From positions 1-64,000 of the forward strand of contig NZ_PIPN01000001.1 of assembly GCF_003986955.1 (NCBI RefSeq): 64,000 nucleotides of DNA, read 5' to 3'. Below are positions 8,049-16,430 of this stretch, piece after piece; position 1 is the first letter of the stretch, and each line of letters starts with the position of its first letter. The notes beneath the pieces are model-generated. The model was not told the DNA's origin and did not search any database. It saw only the letters and a program-made list of their open reading frames with translations. Origin of the DNA: Aliidiomarina sedimenti. GTDB taxonomy: Bacteria; Pseudomonadota; Gammaproteobacteria; Enterobacterales; Alteromonadaceae. A program made the translations under genes and the position numbers.

Positions 8049-8068
8049 ATGTTAAAAATATTTGACAT
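8049..8068. promoter_or_regulatory. Palindromic operator candidate 1 of the XRE operon
   Basis: ATGTTAAAAATATTTGACAT is an imperfect palindrome flanked by C and G, sharing ATGTTAA...ACAT with a second site 45 bp downstream. It lies upstream of the membrane-protein/XRE pair, where an autoregulatory operator would be expected. Confidence 0.55.
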
Positions 8069-8093
8069 GGCTTTTAACGAGGCTATGCTATTC

Positions 8094-8113
8094 ATGTTAA
8101 GTATTTTTAACAT
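8094..8113. promoter_or_regulatory. Palindromic operator candidate 2 of the XRE operon
   Basis: ATGTTAAGTATTTTTAACAT has perfect 7-bp arms (ATGTTAA/TTAACAT) and is closely related to the site at 8049-8068. The pair (centres 45 bp apart) brackets the likely promoter. Confidence 0.6.
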
Positions 8114-8163
8114 TAAGGGCATGTTTGCTTATCAGCGCTAACGAATGAATGGAGAGCACAAAG

Positions 8164-8586
8164 ATGGCATTTCAAGAGAAATCAGCCTGGATTATGCTGG
8201 GCATACTGCTGGTGTTGGCGGCCGGCTACTTTATTCAGGTAGGGCAACTTTCAGCGGCTGCGGGTGAAGTTATAAATCCGCAATTGGCAGCGGTGGTTAA
8301 ATTTACTGTCGCGATTATTGTCTGGTCAGTCATTAGCCATGTCGCCTTAGCGCTGTTTTGGCCGAAAGATGCACAGCAAAAACTGGATGAACGCGAGCGC
8401 CGTATTCATGACAGAGCAGGGCATTTGTCGGGCCTGGTGCTGGGCTTTGGTCTGGTCACAGCACTCGGCTACTTCCTTGTTATAGGAAATGCCAACGTGT
8501 TGTTCTACATGGGGTTTGCGTCGCTTATTCTGAGTCAGCTTAGCGAGTATGTGTTCCGTATTTTCAATTATCGACGTTCATTTTAG
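8164..8586 (+). CDS. Four-helix inner-membrane protein paired with an XRE regulator
   Basis: About 140 residues. Four hydrophobic segments are visible: AWIMLGILLVLAAGYFI, AVVKFTVAIIVWSVISHVAL, HLSGLVLGFGLVTALGYFLV and a C-terminal one around FYMGFASLILSQ. A strongly charged loop (DAQQKLDERERRIHDRAGH) lies between helices 2 and 3. This layout resembles small membrane proteins commonly encoded just before an XRE-type regulator; function unknown. The ATG at 8164 is preferred to 8149 because GGAGAG lies 7 nt before it. The next gene starts 8 nt after the stop, and two palindromes upstream probably control both. Confidence 0.7.
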   Translation: MAFQEKSAWIMLGILLVLAAGYFIQVGQLSAAAGEVINPQLAAVVKFTVAIIVWSVISHVALALFWPKDAQQKLDERERRIHDRAGHLSGLVLGFGLVTALGYFLVIGNANVLFYMGFASLILSQLSEYVFRIFNYRRSF

Positions 8587-8594
8587 GGAGCATG

Positions 8595-8813
8595 ATGGCT
8601 ACTACTCTGCCGATACGAAACCAGGTTAAGGCAATGCGCGAAGCGCACGGCAACATGACTCAGGCTGAGCTTGGCGATGCCGTCGGCGTGACCCGCCAGA
8701 CAGTGGCCGCGATTGAGCAGCGCCGCTACTCTCCGTCACTGGAAACTGCGTTTCGGATGGCCAGTGTATTTGGTTGCCGGCTGGACGATCTATTTGAATA
8801 CGAAGGCGATTAA
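8595..8813 (+). CDS. XRE-family helix-turn-helix transcriptional regulator
   Basis: About 72 residues, essentially one HTH_3 domain. TQAELGDAVGVTRQTVAAIE holds the two HTH helices, followed by the family-typical PSLETAFRMASVFGCRLDDLF. This compact YozG/YvaO-like type normally represses or activates its own operon. Two ATGs stand in tandem after AGGGAG; the second (8595) has the better spacing. The palindromes at 8049-8068 and 8094-8113 are the obvious candidate binding sites. It is probably co-transcribed with the membrane protein before it, whose signal or target is unknown. Confidence 0.88.
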   Translation: MATTLPIRNQVKAMREAHGNMTQAELGDAVGVTRQTVAAIEQRRYSPSLETAFRMASVFGCRLDDLFEYEGD

Positions 8814-8850
8814 CGCTACACGACGCTCACTGAACCATCAGACAACGACG

Positions 8851-9681
8851 TCATCGTTCAATGAGGTGGCGCAGCGTCGGTTCGATATGCACCTGAAGGC
8901 GTAAGTCGGCAATATCATCGGCGCGGGTCTTGCCAATATTAAGCAGTGCCAGCGGTTGTTGTGCCTGATGGGCCTGACGTGCAAAGCGAAAACCGGAAAA
9001 GACCATCAGCGACGAACCAATCACCAACAGACCGCGGCTGTTAGCCAGCGCCTGCTGCGCTTGTTCGACCCGGGCACGGGGTACATTGTCGCCAAAATAG
9101 ACCACATCAGGCTTAAGAATACCGCCACATGCCGTGCAATCAGGCACCAGAAAGTCACTGAAGTCCCCTTCAAGATGTGAATCACCGTCAGCCCCTACCT
9201 CCGGGGTCATGTCCGCATAGTGGGTGTTGAGCGCCAGGCAGCGTTCGTGCATGTGCAGACGCGGGCTTCTCTGGCCGCATTCCATACACAGCATAGCGTT
9301 GGCGTCACCATGTAAGTCAATCACCTGGCTCCCGCCCGCGCGTTGATGCAGGCCATCGACGTTTTGCGTGATAATGGTTCCGACGAGCCCCTGTTGTTGC
9401 CAGGTCGCCAACGCTGTATGCGCTGAATTTGGTTTGGCCCGGTATAAAGTCGGCCAGCCATGCAGGCTGCGCGCCCAGTATCGTTGCCGCGCTGGGGCAC
9501 TGCTCATAAATTCCTGGTGCTGCATCGGTGGTGCTTTTTTCCACGCGCCCTGGCTGTCGCGATAATCCGGAATACCGGAATCAGTGCTGATCCCAGCGCC
9601 GGTGAGTACGGTCAACGGCTCTTGCTGGCGCAGTAAATGGAACAGTTCGTCCGCCGCCTCGGCGATAGTGTTTATATGCAT
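8851..9681 (-). CDS. Sir2-family NAD-dependent protein deacylase
   Basis: 276 residues, a complete sirtuin. The NAD-binding GAGIS motif appears as TGAGISTDSGIPDYRDSQG (about 26-44), the catalytic TQNVDGLHQRAG near 105 and the histidine in IDLHGDA. Four zinc cysteines are present (CMEC near 132, CTAC near 182), and GGILKPDVVYFGDNVP and GSSLMVFSG complete the fold. The PDYRDSQG form and a long insert between the cysteine pairs place it nearer class II (SIRT4-like) bacterial sirtuins than short E. coli CobB. It removes acyl groups from lysines with NAD consumption; targets cannot be read from context. It is convergent with the XRE gene. Confidence 0.92.
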   Translation of the reverse strand: MHINTIAEAADELFHLLRQQEPLTVLTGAGISTDSGIPDYRDSQGAWKKAPPMQHQEFMSSAPARQRYWARSLHGWPTLYRAKPNSAHTALATWQQQGLVGTIITQNVDGLHQRAGGSQVIDLHGDANAMLCMECGQRSPRLHMHERCLALNTHYADMTPEVGADGDSHLEGDFSDFLVPDCTACGGILKPDVVYFGDNVPRARVEQAQQALANSRGLLVIGSSLMVFSGFRFARQAHQAQQPLALLNIGKTRADDIADLRLQVHIEPTLRHLIER

Positions 9682-9825
9682 ACCATCTCACTTCATGCTG
9701 GCTCTGAGTTTTTTTCATAGTGCCAAGCATAGGCGTAAGTTTGAAGCTTTTTGCCTGGTTTGGTTGCCAGACCGGTGTAAACGACTGCATGATAGAGCAA
9801 TTATTTGACAACATTGAGTCAGGCC

Positions 9826-11331
9826 ATGAACTTTTCAAAGATAAAATTTCCGGCAGTTGCTGCATTCGCTTTGAGCGTTGGAGCTACTGCCAGCGCTGGT
9901 ATAGCGAATGCCAGTGAGGATAAAACCGATGCCACGTTGGATGCATACGCAGCCGGTTATATTAGTAATTTTGTCTGTAGTGCAGTGTTTAACTCCGCTA
10001 GCAATAGTGCAGACAATGGCCCCAGCGTTAATAAAACACTGGAGCAGATAACCGAACATGAGTTAACCGGTATCTATGACGTCGTGGAAACGAGAATCCA
10101 TGATTTGTTAGAGCGAGGGGCGTTGACCATTGACGACGACACCCGCTCGGTGTCTGTCGCTTATGCGTCGGATTCGGCCGCACAAGGCATGCCACCGCGG
10201 TTAAGTGTCTGGCGCCCGGCGCTCGGCTGTGTCGACTTGCCGGTCGGCGCAGAGGCGGAGGCGGCAGCTCATGTCGACGGCCTGATGGGGGACTTAGCCA
10301 CAACCCAACACCCGGCAACGGACTCCGGCGAACCCTGGCAAACGCATGCGGATCTGAATGGCACATCGGGTAATGCTGAGCTTGATCAGGTGGTCGAGTT
10401 GGCCTTTAGTGATCACTATGGGTCTGGTGCGCGAACCTCTGCGGTCCTTATTGCAAGCCCGGATGACATCCTTAGCGAGCATTACCTTGATGGCTTTACC
10501 CCAACGACATCCCAACGCACCTGGTCGGTGGCCAAAAGTATCGGAGCGAGTGTGGTCGGGGCTGCCGTGCAGCAGGATCTTGTCGATGTTAACGACGAAG
10601 CAGGCCTTGCCGCCTGGTCGCATCCGGCTGACCCACGCCAGCGAATTACTCTTCAGCATTTGCTTCATATGAGCTCTGGCCTGGACAGTAATCAGGCAGG
10701 CAACCGCACTGACCGTATTTACATTGGTGGCGGCACAGTGGCTGACCAGGCGGTTGGTAACTCGCTGGAAAGCATTCCCGGTCAGCGCTGGAAGTATGCC
10801 AACAACGACACCATGCTGGCGTTACGGTCACTGCGCGAACGTTTTGAATCAGTTCAGGATTACCTGGCGTTTCCGTTCACAGCAGTGCTGCATAAAATAG
10901 GTATGCGACATACGTATCTGGAAGCCGACTGGCAGGGCGATTTCATTTTGTCGTCTCAGGTATGGACCACGTCACGTGACTTAGCGCGTCTGGGAGTTTT
11001 GCATTTACAGCAGGGGCAATGGAATGGTGAGCAAATCCTGCCGCAGGACTGGCTGCAGTATGTTTCGACCCCGTCACCAGCACAGCCTCCCACTCCAAAT
11101 AGTCGCGGCGATGTGGTGCCTGGTTATGGAGCCCAGTGGTGGCTGTTCAATGACCGTATAAGCGGCATACCGGATGACACCATCGCCGCACGCGGTAACC
11201 GTGGACAATTCCTGATTATCGTCCCAGGCGAGGATCTGGTTATCGTGCGCCGCGGCTACGACATTGCCGGTGAACCAGGCTTCGATGAGATTCAGTTTAC
11301 CCGGGACGTACTGGCGGCGTTGGGCAAATAA
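9826..11331 (+). CDS. Exported serine hydrolase, beta-lactamase (class C) fold
   Basis: About 501 residues. A signal peptide is visible (FPAVAAFALSVGATASAGIANA). The active-site SxxK is in TWSVAKSIGAS (serine nucleophile, near residue 245), and a Tyr-x-Asn motif is in WKYANNDTML. Downstream come GYGAQWWLFN and RGNRGQFLIIVPGEDLVIV, typical of the final strands of beta-lactamase/6-aminohexanoate-dimer-hydrolase-type enzymes. These act in the periplasm on esters, amides or peptides; the substrate is not predictable, and a true beta-lactamase role is not implied. A TTG at 9805 is also open, but the ATG at 9826 gives a clean signal peptide. Confidence 0.85.
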   Translation: MNFSKIKFPAVAAFALSVGATASAGIANASEDKTDATLDAYAAGYISNFVCSAVFNSASNSADNGPSVNKTLEQITEHELTGIYDVVETRIHDLLERGALTIDDDTRSVSVAYASDSAAQGMPPRLSVWRPALGCVDLPVGAEAEAAAHVDGLMGDLATTQHPATDSGEPWQTHADLNGTSGNAELDQVVELAFSDHYGSGARTSAVLIASPDDILSEHYLDGFTPTTSQRTWSVAKSIGASVVGAAVQQDLVDVNDEAGLAAWSHPADPRQRITLQHLLHMSSGLDSNQAGNRTDRIYIGGGTVADQAVGNSLESIPGQRWKYANNDTMLALRSLRERFESVQDYLAFPFTAVLHKIGMRHTYLEADWQGDFILSSQVWTTSRDLARLGVLHLQQGQWNGEQILPQDWLQYVSTPSPAQPPTPNSRGDVVPGYGAQWWLFNDRISGIPDDTIAARGNRGQFLIIVPGEDLVIVRRGYDIAGEPGFDEIQFTRDVLAALGK

Positions 11332-11341
11332 CTCAGAAAAA

Positions 11342-11399
11342 GAAGTGCAACTTCTGTTAAGCGTGGACAGTCGGCAAAGCTTACAGAAGTTGCTCTTCG
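11342..11399. terminator. Long inverted repeat between convergent genes
   Basis: GCAACTTCTGTTAAGC (11347-11362) pairs with GCTTACAGAAGTTGC (11379-11393), with one bulged base. The arms extend outward through GAAG/CTTC with a mismatch, giving about 20 bp of stem. It sits between two converging genes and is probably a shared transcript-end structure, although neither side has a good U-tract. Confidence 0.5.
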
Positions 11400-11431
11400 A
11401 GCTTCATTTATTACTTTAACCAGCAGGCTTT

Positions 11432-12280
11432 CTAATTGTAGCTGCTAAGGCTGGCTATAAACTTGCTGAGCTCACGTTGAAAACGCTCGGGAGCAACGTG
11501 GAAGGTGTCGGCGTGGGTGCCATCTTCAACAATGTATAGCTGGGACCCCGGGTGATTTGAAGCCGCGTAAAGCTGCTCACCCATCGACACCGGTATATTG
11601 CTGTCGTTCTCTCCATGAATAACCAGAAGTGGCTTGTTCAGCAAACTGACAGCACTGGTGTTGTCGAAACTGATAGCCTGGTCGACATCAACGCTGGCGA
11701 GCCTGCCTAGAGTATTACGCTGGCGAAAAACCTCAATCATTTCACTGTCCGTGGTCACTGCACCCTCAAGAACAATACCCTGAACCCGTGGCTCCTGGCT
11801 AATGTCCATTGCCATCACAGAGCCAAGCGAGAGCCCGTAGACAATAACATCGGACTCGGCAGGCAGCGCATTGATAATGCTGCTGGCATCGTCACGCATG
11901 GCACTAAAGCTGGCGTCGCCGCTACTCAGGCCGAAACCCTGGTAATCAATCGCGATGATGTTGTAATTTAATTCGGCGAGACTTTGCAGTAGCCCAAACC
12001 AGGGCTGCAGGGTCATGTTCAGTGCATTACCATGCAGCACCAGTATGGTTGGCTGGTTTGGCTCACGCTCCAGGGTCAGTGTATGCAGCTGTTCGCCGCT
12101 CTCGGTTGCTGTAAAAGACTCCTGATACCCCGATTGCCCGGTAAGCAGGGCTAAATTGTCCGGGTCAATGTCGCTGCTGGGTGAAACTATCATCTGTTCG
12201 GTGACGGTAACTGAGCAGGCGGACAGCAACATAGCAGCGACAGCCAGTGCCGCCGCTTTACTACCAGATATGTATGCCAT
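11432..12280 (-). CDS. Alpha/beta-hydrolase lipoprotein
   Basis: 282 residues. A lipoprotein signal ends in the lipobox LLSAC (cysteine 22). An alpha/beta-hydrolase fold follows: oxyanion segment VLHGNALNMTLQPW, nucleophile elbow YGLSLGSVMA (GxSxG), a late acid region (LLVIHGENDSNIPV) and the catalytic histidine in EDGTHADTFH. This resembles the BEM46/serine-aminopeptidase-like hydrolases. The substrate is unknown; periplasmic or outer-membrane location is inferred from the lipobox. It follows the DUF885 gene by 42 bp on the same strand, so an operon is likely. Confidence 0.85.
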   Translation of the reverse strand: MAYISGSKAAALAVAAMLLSACSVTVTEQMIVSPSSDIDPDNLALLTGQSGYQESFTATESGEQLHTLTLEREPNQPTILVLHGNALNMTLQPWFGLLQSLAELNYNIIAIDYQGFGLSSGDASFSAMRDDASSIINALPAESDVIVYGLSLGSVMAMDISQEPRVQGIVLEGAVTTDSEMIEVFRQRNTLGRLASVDVDQAISFDNTSAVSLLNKPLLVIHGENDSNIPVSMGEQLYAASNHPGSQLYIVEDGTHADTFHVAPERFQRELSKFIASLSSYN

Positions 12281-12322
12281 TGATTAAGTTCCTTTTACTG
12301 GGTTGTATGCATAACGATTGCT

Positions 12323-14137
12323 TTATTCGGCTAACTCACTGTCTATCCATTGCTGCACTTTACGCTCGAGCATCGGCAGCGGCATAGCGCCACCTCCGAG
12401 TACCGCGTCATGAAAGCCGCGAATATCGAAGTCGTCGCCCAATGCGGCTTCTGCCTCACGGCGTAACTGCTGGATTTTTATCATGCCAATTTTAAATGAC
12501 GTCGCCTGACCCGGCAGAGTCATGTAGCGTTCGATTTCGGTTTGGATGGCGCCTGCTGAGACCGGGGTCGTGGTAGCGAAGTAGTCGATTGCTTGCTGGC
12601 GGGTCCAGCCTTTGCTGTGCAAGCCGGTATCGACCACTAAGCGTACCGCTCGCCAGAGTTCGGTGACCAGTTGTCCAAATTCAGAATAAGGGTCCTGATA
12701 GCCGCCCATTTCTTTGGCTAGCCATTCGGCATACAATGCCCATCCTTCGGTATAGACAGTAAACCGAGCCTGAGTACGAAAGTTAGCAATATCAGAGGCC
12801 TGCTGAGCCACCGAGATTTGTTGATGATGGCCAGGAACCCCCTCATGGTAGGCAATTGCTTCCAGCTCATTCTTTGCCATGGCCTGCATATCAATCAGGT
12901 GGGCGTAAAAAATTCCCGGACGTCCATTGTGTGGTGACCCGCGCATGTAATGCTGTGGAGCGCCGGCCTGTTCGCGGTAGGCTTCGACCCGGCGAACTTC
13001 TAACTCTATTTCAGGCAACAAACCAAAAAACTCTGGCATTTGCTCGTTCATCGTTGCCAGGTAGTCACGCGCCTGCTGCAGATAGGCTTCACGACCCTGG
13101 TCCGTATTTGGATAAAAAAACTGCTCGTCTTCGCGGAAGAACTGAAAGAAAGCGTCCAGATCACCCTCAAATCCAACTCGTTTACGGACATCCTCCATTT
13201 CAGCGGTAAGGCGGGCGACTTCGTCGAGGCCGATCTGATGGATCTGGTCGGCATTCAGATCCGTGGTGGTATAAAACCACAACAGGTATTCATAGTAGGC
13301 ATCACCGCCCTGATGGCGGCTAATGCCTTCGGGGTTCTCAAGCGTATTCGGCAAATCGTCCTGTAACCAGCTAATTAAATTTTGATACGCAGGATAGAGT
13401 GCGTCGGTCAGGGCCGCTTGGGTATCTTCAAGCAATAAATCGGCACCACGCTCGTTGACACTATTCGTCTCGAGCAAATTAGCGACCTTAGTTTGCGCAT
13501 CCTGCCAAATCGGCGAGTCAGAACCTTCCTCAAATGGCACACCTGTTATCACGCCTTCGGCCTGTCGAATGACTTCATTGTAGGCAAAACGGGGAGGGCG
13601 TAATCCTTGCTCGGCTCGTTGCTGTGCTATTTCAACCAGCTCGTTGATACGCCCGGCAATAGCGCGAATACGTTTATTGTAGTCGCCCATATCCTGCATC
13701 GAGCGCACCTCGTGACTGCCAATTAAGACCTGCGGCAAGGTCGACTGTGGGCCTATCATTTGCTCAAACACATATTCTAACTGACGGAATTCCGCGCCAC
13801 GCTGCATTTGTTCATACTGGTATGCCCACAGATCATATGAGAGTTTCTCGTCGTCACTGAGCTGGTCGTAATCGAACATCCGCTGCATTTGTTCGACGCT
13901 GGAACCTTTCCATTCCAGCTGCTCGACAAATGCCGCATCAGAAACTTCGTCTATCTCGCCATGACGCGAGTGATCGCCACTACGTGACAATTGCACCGGG
14001 CTAAATTCAAGTTGACGCGCATATTGCTGATCCAGCCATTCGGTCAGCGTTATTTCATCGCTGGCAGATTCCGGGGTGCCGCACGCTGATACAAACACAG
14101 CGACTAGCGCGATGCCAATTGAGCTCAGGTAACGCAT
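12323..14137 (-). CDS. DUF885-family putative metallopeptidase, lipoprotein
   Basis: 604 residues. The signal ends in a lipobox (AVFVSAC, cysteine 19). The body has DUF885 features: helical architecture, the repeated acidic-helix motif LEDTQAALTDALYPAYQNLI and the zinc-site motif YHEGVPGHHQQ near residue 430. Late signatures RFTVYTEGWALYAEWLA and LPGQATSFKIG complete the pattern. The HEGxPGHH helix resembles the HExxH helix of M32/M3-like peptidases, and several marine homologues are annotated as exported peptidases or hydrolases. It probably acts on peptides in the periplasm. It is upstream of, and likely co-transcribed with, the lipoprotein hydrolase. Confidence 0.88.
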   Translation of the reverse strand: MRYLSSIGIALVAVFVSACGTPESASDEITLTEWLDQQYARQLEFSPVQLSRSGDHSRHGEIDEVSDAAFVEQLEWKGSSVEQMQRMFDYDQLSDDEKLSYDLWAYQYEQMQRGAEFRQLEYVFEQMIGPQSTLPQVLIGSHEVRSMQDMGDYNKRIRAIAGRINELVEIAQQRAEQGLRPPRFAYNEVIRQAEGVITGVPFEEGSDSPIWQDAQTKVANLLETNSVNERGADLLLEDTQAALTDALYPAYQNLISWLQDDLPNTLENPEGISRHQGGDAYYEYLLWFYTTTDLNADQIHQIGLDEVARLTAEMEDVRKRVGFEGDLDAFFQFFREDEQFFYPNTDQGREAYLQQARDYLATMNEQMPEFFGLLPEIELEVRRVEAYREQAGAPQHYMRGSPHNGRPGIFYAHLIDMQAMAKNELEAIAYHEGVPGHHQQISVAQQASDIANFRTQARFTVYTEGWALYAEWLAKEMGGYQDPYSEFGQLVTELWRAVRLVVDTGLHSKGWTRQQAIDYFATTTPVSAGAIQTEIERYMTLPGQATSFKIGMIKIQQLRREAEAALGDDFDIRGFHDAVLGGGAMPLPMLERKVQQWIDSELAE

Positions 14138-14294
14138 TGTTTTTACCTTATTTTAATAACCTGATCCCATACTGCCGAGAAAGTCACGTGTTGTAAATCA
14201 GAGCCTGCTATGAAGGGTGGCAACTTGCGTGATCGGCAATTGATAACCATAGTTAGAGGACAAATTCGTTGAACTTCCGTAACTAAGGTGGACT

Positions 14295-14732
14295 ATGACC
14301 ATTTTTGAAGAACTGAGACTCGACCACGATAAACAACGCCATTTGCTGGATAAGTTAATGCAGACCTCAGGCGACGAAGAAGAACGTAAGGAAGGTTTTA
14401 TTCAGTTAAAACGTCAGTTGGAGCAGCATGCGCTGGCGGAGGAACGGTTTTTCTATAAGCCACTGATTGATCATGACAGCACCGTCGAATTGTCGCGGCA
14501 TGGCATGGCCGAACATCACGAAATCGATGAACTGGTTGAAGAACTGGAAGCGACCGATATGTCGTCGTCGGCCTGGATAGCGACCCTGAAGAAACTCGAT
14601 CATAAAGTTCGCCATCACTTAGAAGACGAGGAGCAGGGCTTTTTCCAACAGGCTGGCAAGGTGTTAGCTGAGAGGGACAAAACACATTTGGCTAAAGCGT
14701 ATCGCCAAAATATGGAAAATGAAGGAATTTAA
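14295..14732 (+). CDS. Hemerythrin-domain (HHE) protein
   Basis: 145 residues forming one four-helix HHE bundle. Metal-ligand positions are visible in LRLDHDKQRHLLD, QHALAEERFFYKPL, HGMAEHHEIDELV and HKVRHHLEDEEQGFF, giving the His/Glu/His/His-Glu spacing expected for a di-iron site. Soluble bacterial relatives bind oxygen or iron or respond to oxidative and nitrosative stress. There is no signal peptide, so it is cytoplasmic. It starts at an ATG after CTAAGGTGG and is transcribed alone; the next gene converges on it with a 12-bp gap. Confidence 0.9.
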   Translation: MTIFEELRLDHDKQRHLLDKLMQTSGDEEERKEGFIQLKRQLEQHALAEERFFYKPLIDHDSTVELSRHGMAEHHEIDELVEELEATDMSSSAWIATLKKLDHKVRHHLEDEEQGFFQQAGKVLAERDKTHLAKAYRQNMENEGI

Positions 14733-14744
14733 CCAGTTAGTGGA

Positions 14745-15245
14745 TTATTCCATCGCTTCCAGATAGCTCTCAATTGCCGACTGTAAATCACCCACGATTG
14801 GAATGAAAGTTTGCCGTGTGGCGACATCCTGCAGGGTTTTTGATTCAGATTGCAGTTTCTTAACCAGGGTTAACTGACGTTCACGCATACTAAGTAGCTC
14901 GCGAGCGCCATGCAGTGCTCGCGGCTCTATTTGCGCTACTACCAGCAATGCATGGACTTCGGCCTGGAGGTCGAGAACGCTTTTATGACCACGCTGGAAT
15001 TCAGAGTAGGTCGTTTTTAACTGAGTGAGATTAAGTACCGGCTCGTTCAGTAGTTCTTCTAATTTTTGTGAATTACTGAGTAAGTTACGAATATCGCCGT
15101 TTTTTTGCAGCATACGAACGGTCGCCTGGTAGCGAGCGTATGGCCGCATGTCGTGCTTCGAACCATGCGAATTTCGCCAGTGCAGACCAGCAAAAACAGC
15201 TGCTGTGGTGGCCGCTATTGCAATATAAAACGTAAGAAACAGCAT
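14745..15245 (-). CDS. Membrane-anchored coiled-coil protein, hypothetical
   Basis: 166 residues. A single N-terminal transmembrane helix (FYIAIAATTAAVFAGLHW) is followed by an entirely helical, charged domain of heptad character (for example LRNLLS-like NLLSNSQKLEELLNEPVL and LLSMRERQLTLVKKLQSESK). No enzymatic motif is visible and no family is recognised. It lies 108 bp beyond the curlin-repeat gene's stop on the opposite side of the coding order. A shared function with the curlin proteins is possible but unsupported beyond adjacency. Confidence 0.6.
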   Translation of the reverse strand: MLFLTFYIAIAATTAAVFAGLHWRNSHGSKHDMRPYARYQATVRMLQKNGDIRNLLSNSQKLEELLNEPVLNLTQLKTTYSEFQRGHKSVLDLQAEVHALLVVAQIEPRALHGARELLSMRERQLTLVKKLQSESKTLQDVATRQTFIPIVGDLQSAIESYLEAME

Positions 15246-15353
15246 AGAAACGACATGTCCTTATTTTCTGGTGCCGTGTAGGAATTCCATTCTGCCAGTA
15301 AGACTCTGAAATTTCATTTATTTTTTCAGCCTGGCCGCGGAGCCGAGAAGGAA

Positions 15354-16214
15354 CTAGCGCTGAGTTATGATGGCTATATTCCCCCGCCCAGTCTGCTGAA
15401 CACGGATGATGCTATCAGAACTTTGCTGGTATCCGTGGATCTGATTGAAGCTTCCGCTTTGAATTAAACTGACGTTGCCATTCATTCCCGTCATTTGAAA
15501 GGCGGTCTCCCCTCCGATACCGCCGATCAGGTTTGCACTGCCACGCTGTTGCACTTCAAGGTAGTTATTTTCCCCTAACATCAGCAATGCCAGACTATTG
15601 AGTTCCCCCTGCTGTTGCAGCGACACCTGATTGGTTGACTGAGATTGCTGCAAGGTTAGCGCGCTGGTCGCAGGCGCTGGCAAGGTGCTGTTGAGCAGGC
15701 TTTGCTCGAGTTGGTAGCCTTGCAAGGTTTGTGAACTCATGCTCTCTACCAGCTCCATTAAAGCCGAGGGGGCGGCTCGCTCACTGGGCGTTGGTTGTGG
15801 CGGTTCGATGGTCGCCAGTTGGCTGATTTCGTTGTCATCAAGAATACGAACTTGATGTGCTGCGGGTACTTCAGGGGGAGCGGGTTCACTGGCGACCAGA
15901 CTTTGGTCCGACGTTACCGGTTCATGCCATAGAAAAGCAGGCACCTGGTGGCCTGGTGAGCTGGGCTGATCCAGTGGCACTAATGGTGCGTATCCCTGAG
16001 GACGGCGACGTGGCCAGCGGCCGAGAAACGGACGCACGCCAGCCAGCGCCAGAGGCGGACGGTTAAACGGATAACGGATAGACGACACAGGCACGTTGTC
16101 TGCAAGCTCGGCAGTTGGTTGTGTATTCTGGCGAGCTGAGTAAACAAGCAACCCGACAACTAAAATGCTTAGGGCTGCCGCTGTCGCGCCCAGTATTTTT
16201 ATAGTAAATTTCAT
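15354..16214 (-). CDS. Curlin-repeat protein with N-terminal membrane segment (minor-subunit/nucleator-like)
   Basis: About 286 residues. It starts with a hydrophobic segment (TIKILGATAAALSILVVGLL). About 150 residues rich in Pro, Arg and Ala follow (for example FNRPPLALAGVRPFLGRW). The last 100 residues are Gln/Asn/Gly curlin-type repeats: NYLEVQQRGSANLIGGIGG, VSLIQSGSFNQIHGYQQS, IIRVQQTGRGNIAIITQ. The C-terminal cassette closely parallels the end of the larger curlin protein at 17721-18893, suggesting a partner in one fibre. E. coli CsgB nucleates CsgA similarly but lacks the long linker. The open frame extends 33 codons upstream, but the ATG at 16214 gives the membrane segment at the N-terminus. 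Whether that segment is cleaved (after VYSA) is uncertain. Confidence 0.72.
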   Translation of the reverse strand: MKFTIKILGATAAALSILVVGLLVYSARQNTQPTAELADNVPVSSIRYPFNRPPLALAGVRPFLGRWPRRRPQGYAPLVPLDQPSSPGHQVPAFLWHEPVTSDQSLVASEPAPPEVPAAHQVRILDDNEISQLATIEPPQPTPSERAAPSALMELVESMSSQTLQGYQLEQSLLNSTLPAPATSALTLQQSQSTNQVSLQQQGELNSLALLMLGENNYLEVQQRGSANLIGGIGGETAFQMTGMNGNVSLIQSGSFNQIHGYQQSSDSIIRVQQTGRGNIAIITQR

Positions 16215-16430
16215 TGTGTTGCTACGTCCCTGAATCGTATGCAGGCCAACTATGTATGTGGCGTTAACTGGTATAGTAATTGGCTTATGCGCATACCGAT
16301 ATGGCCATTTCATCCTAATTATGGACTGAAATTTTCAGCTCAAACTCGATAAATCAGATAGTTAGTTGAGTTCTATATGAAATGCTGTAGGGCATCAGGG
16401 TTATAACTTACTTAAAGAGGAAGAACGCAA

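Noticed and set aside
9826-11331. True class C beta-lactamase conferring resistance
   Set aside because: It has SxxK and YxN motifs, but the length, N-terminal region and overall sequence fit the broad serine-hydrolase family; no ampR or KTG context supports a resistance role.
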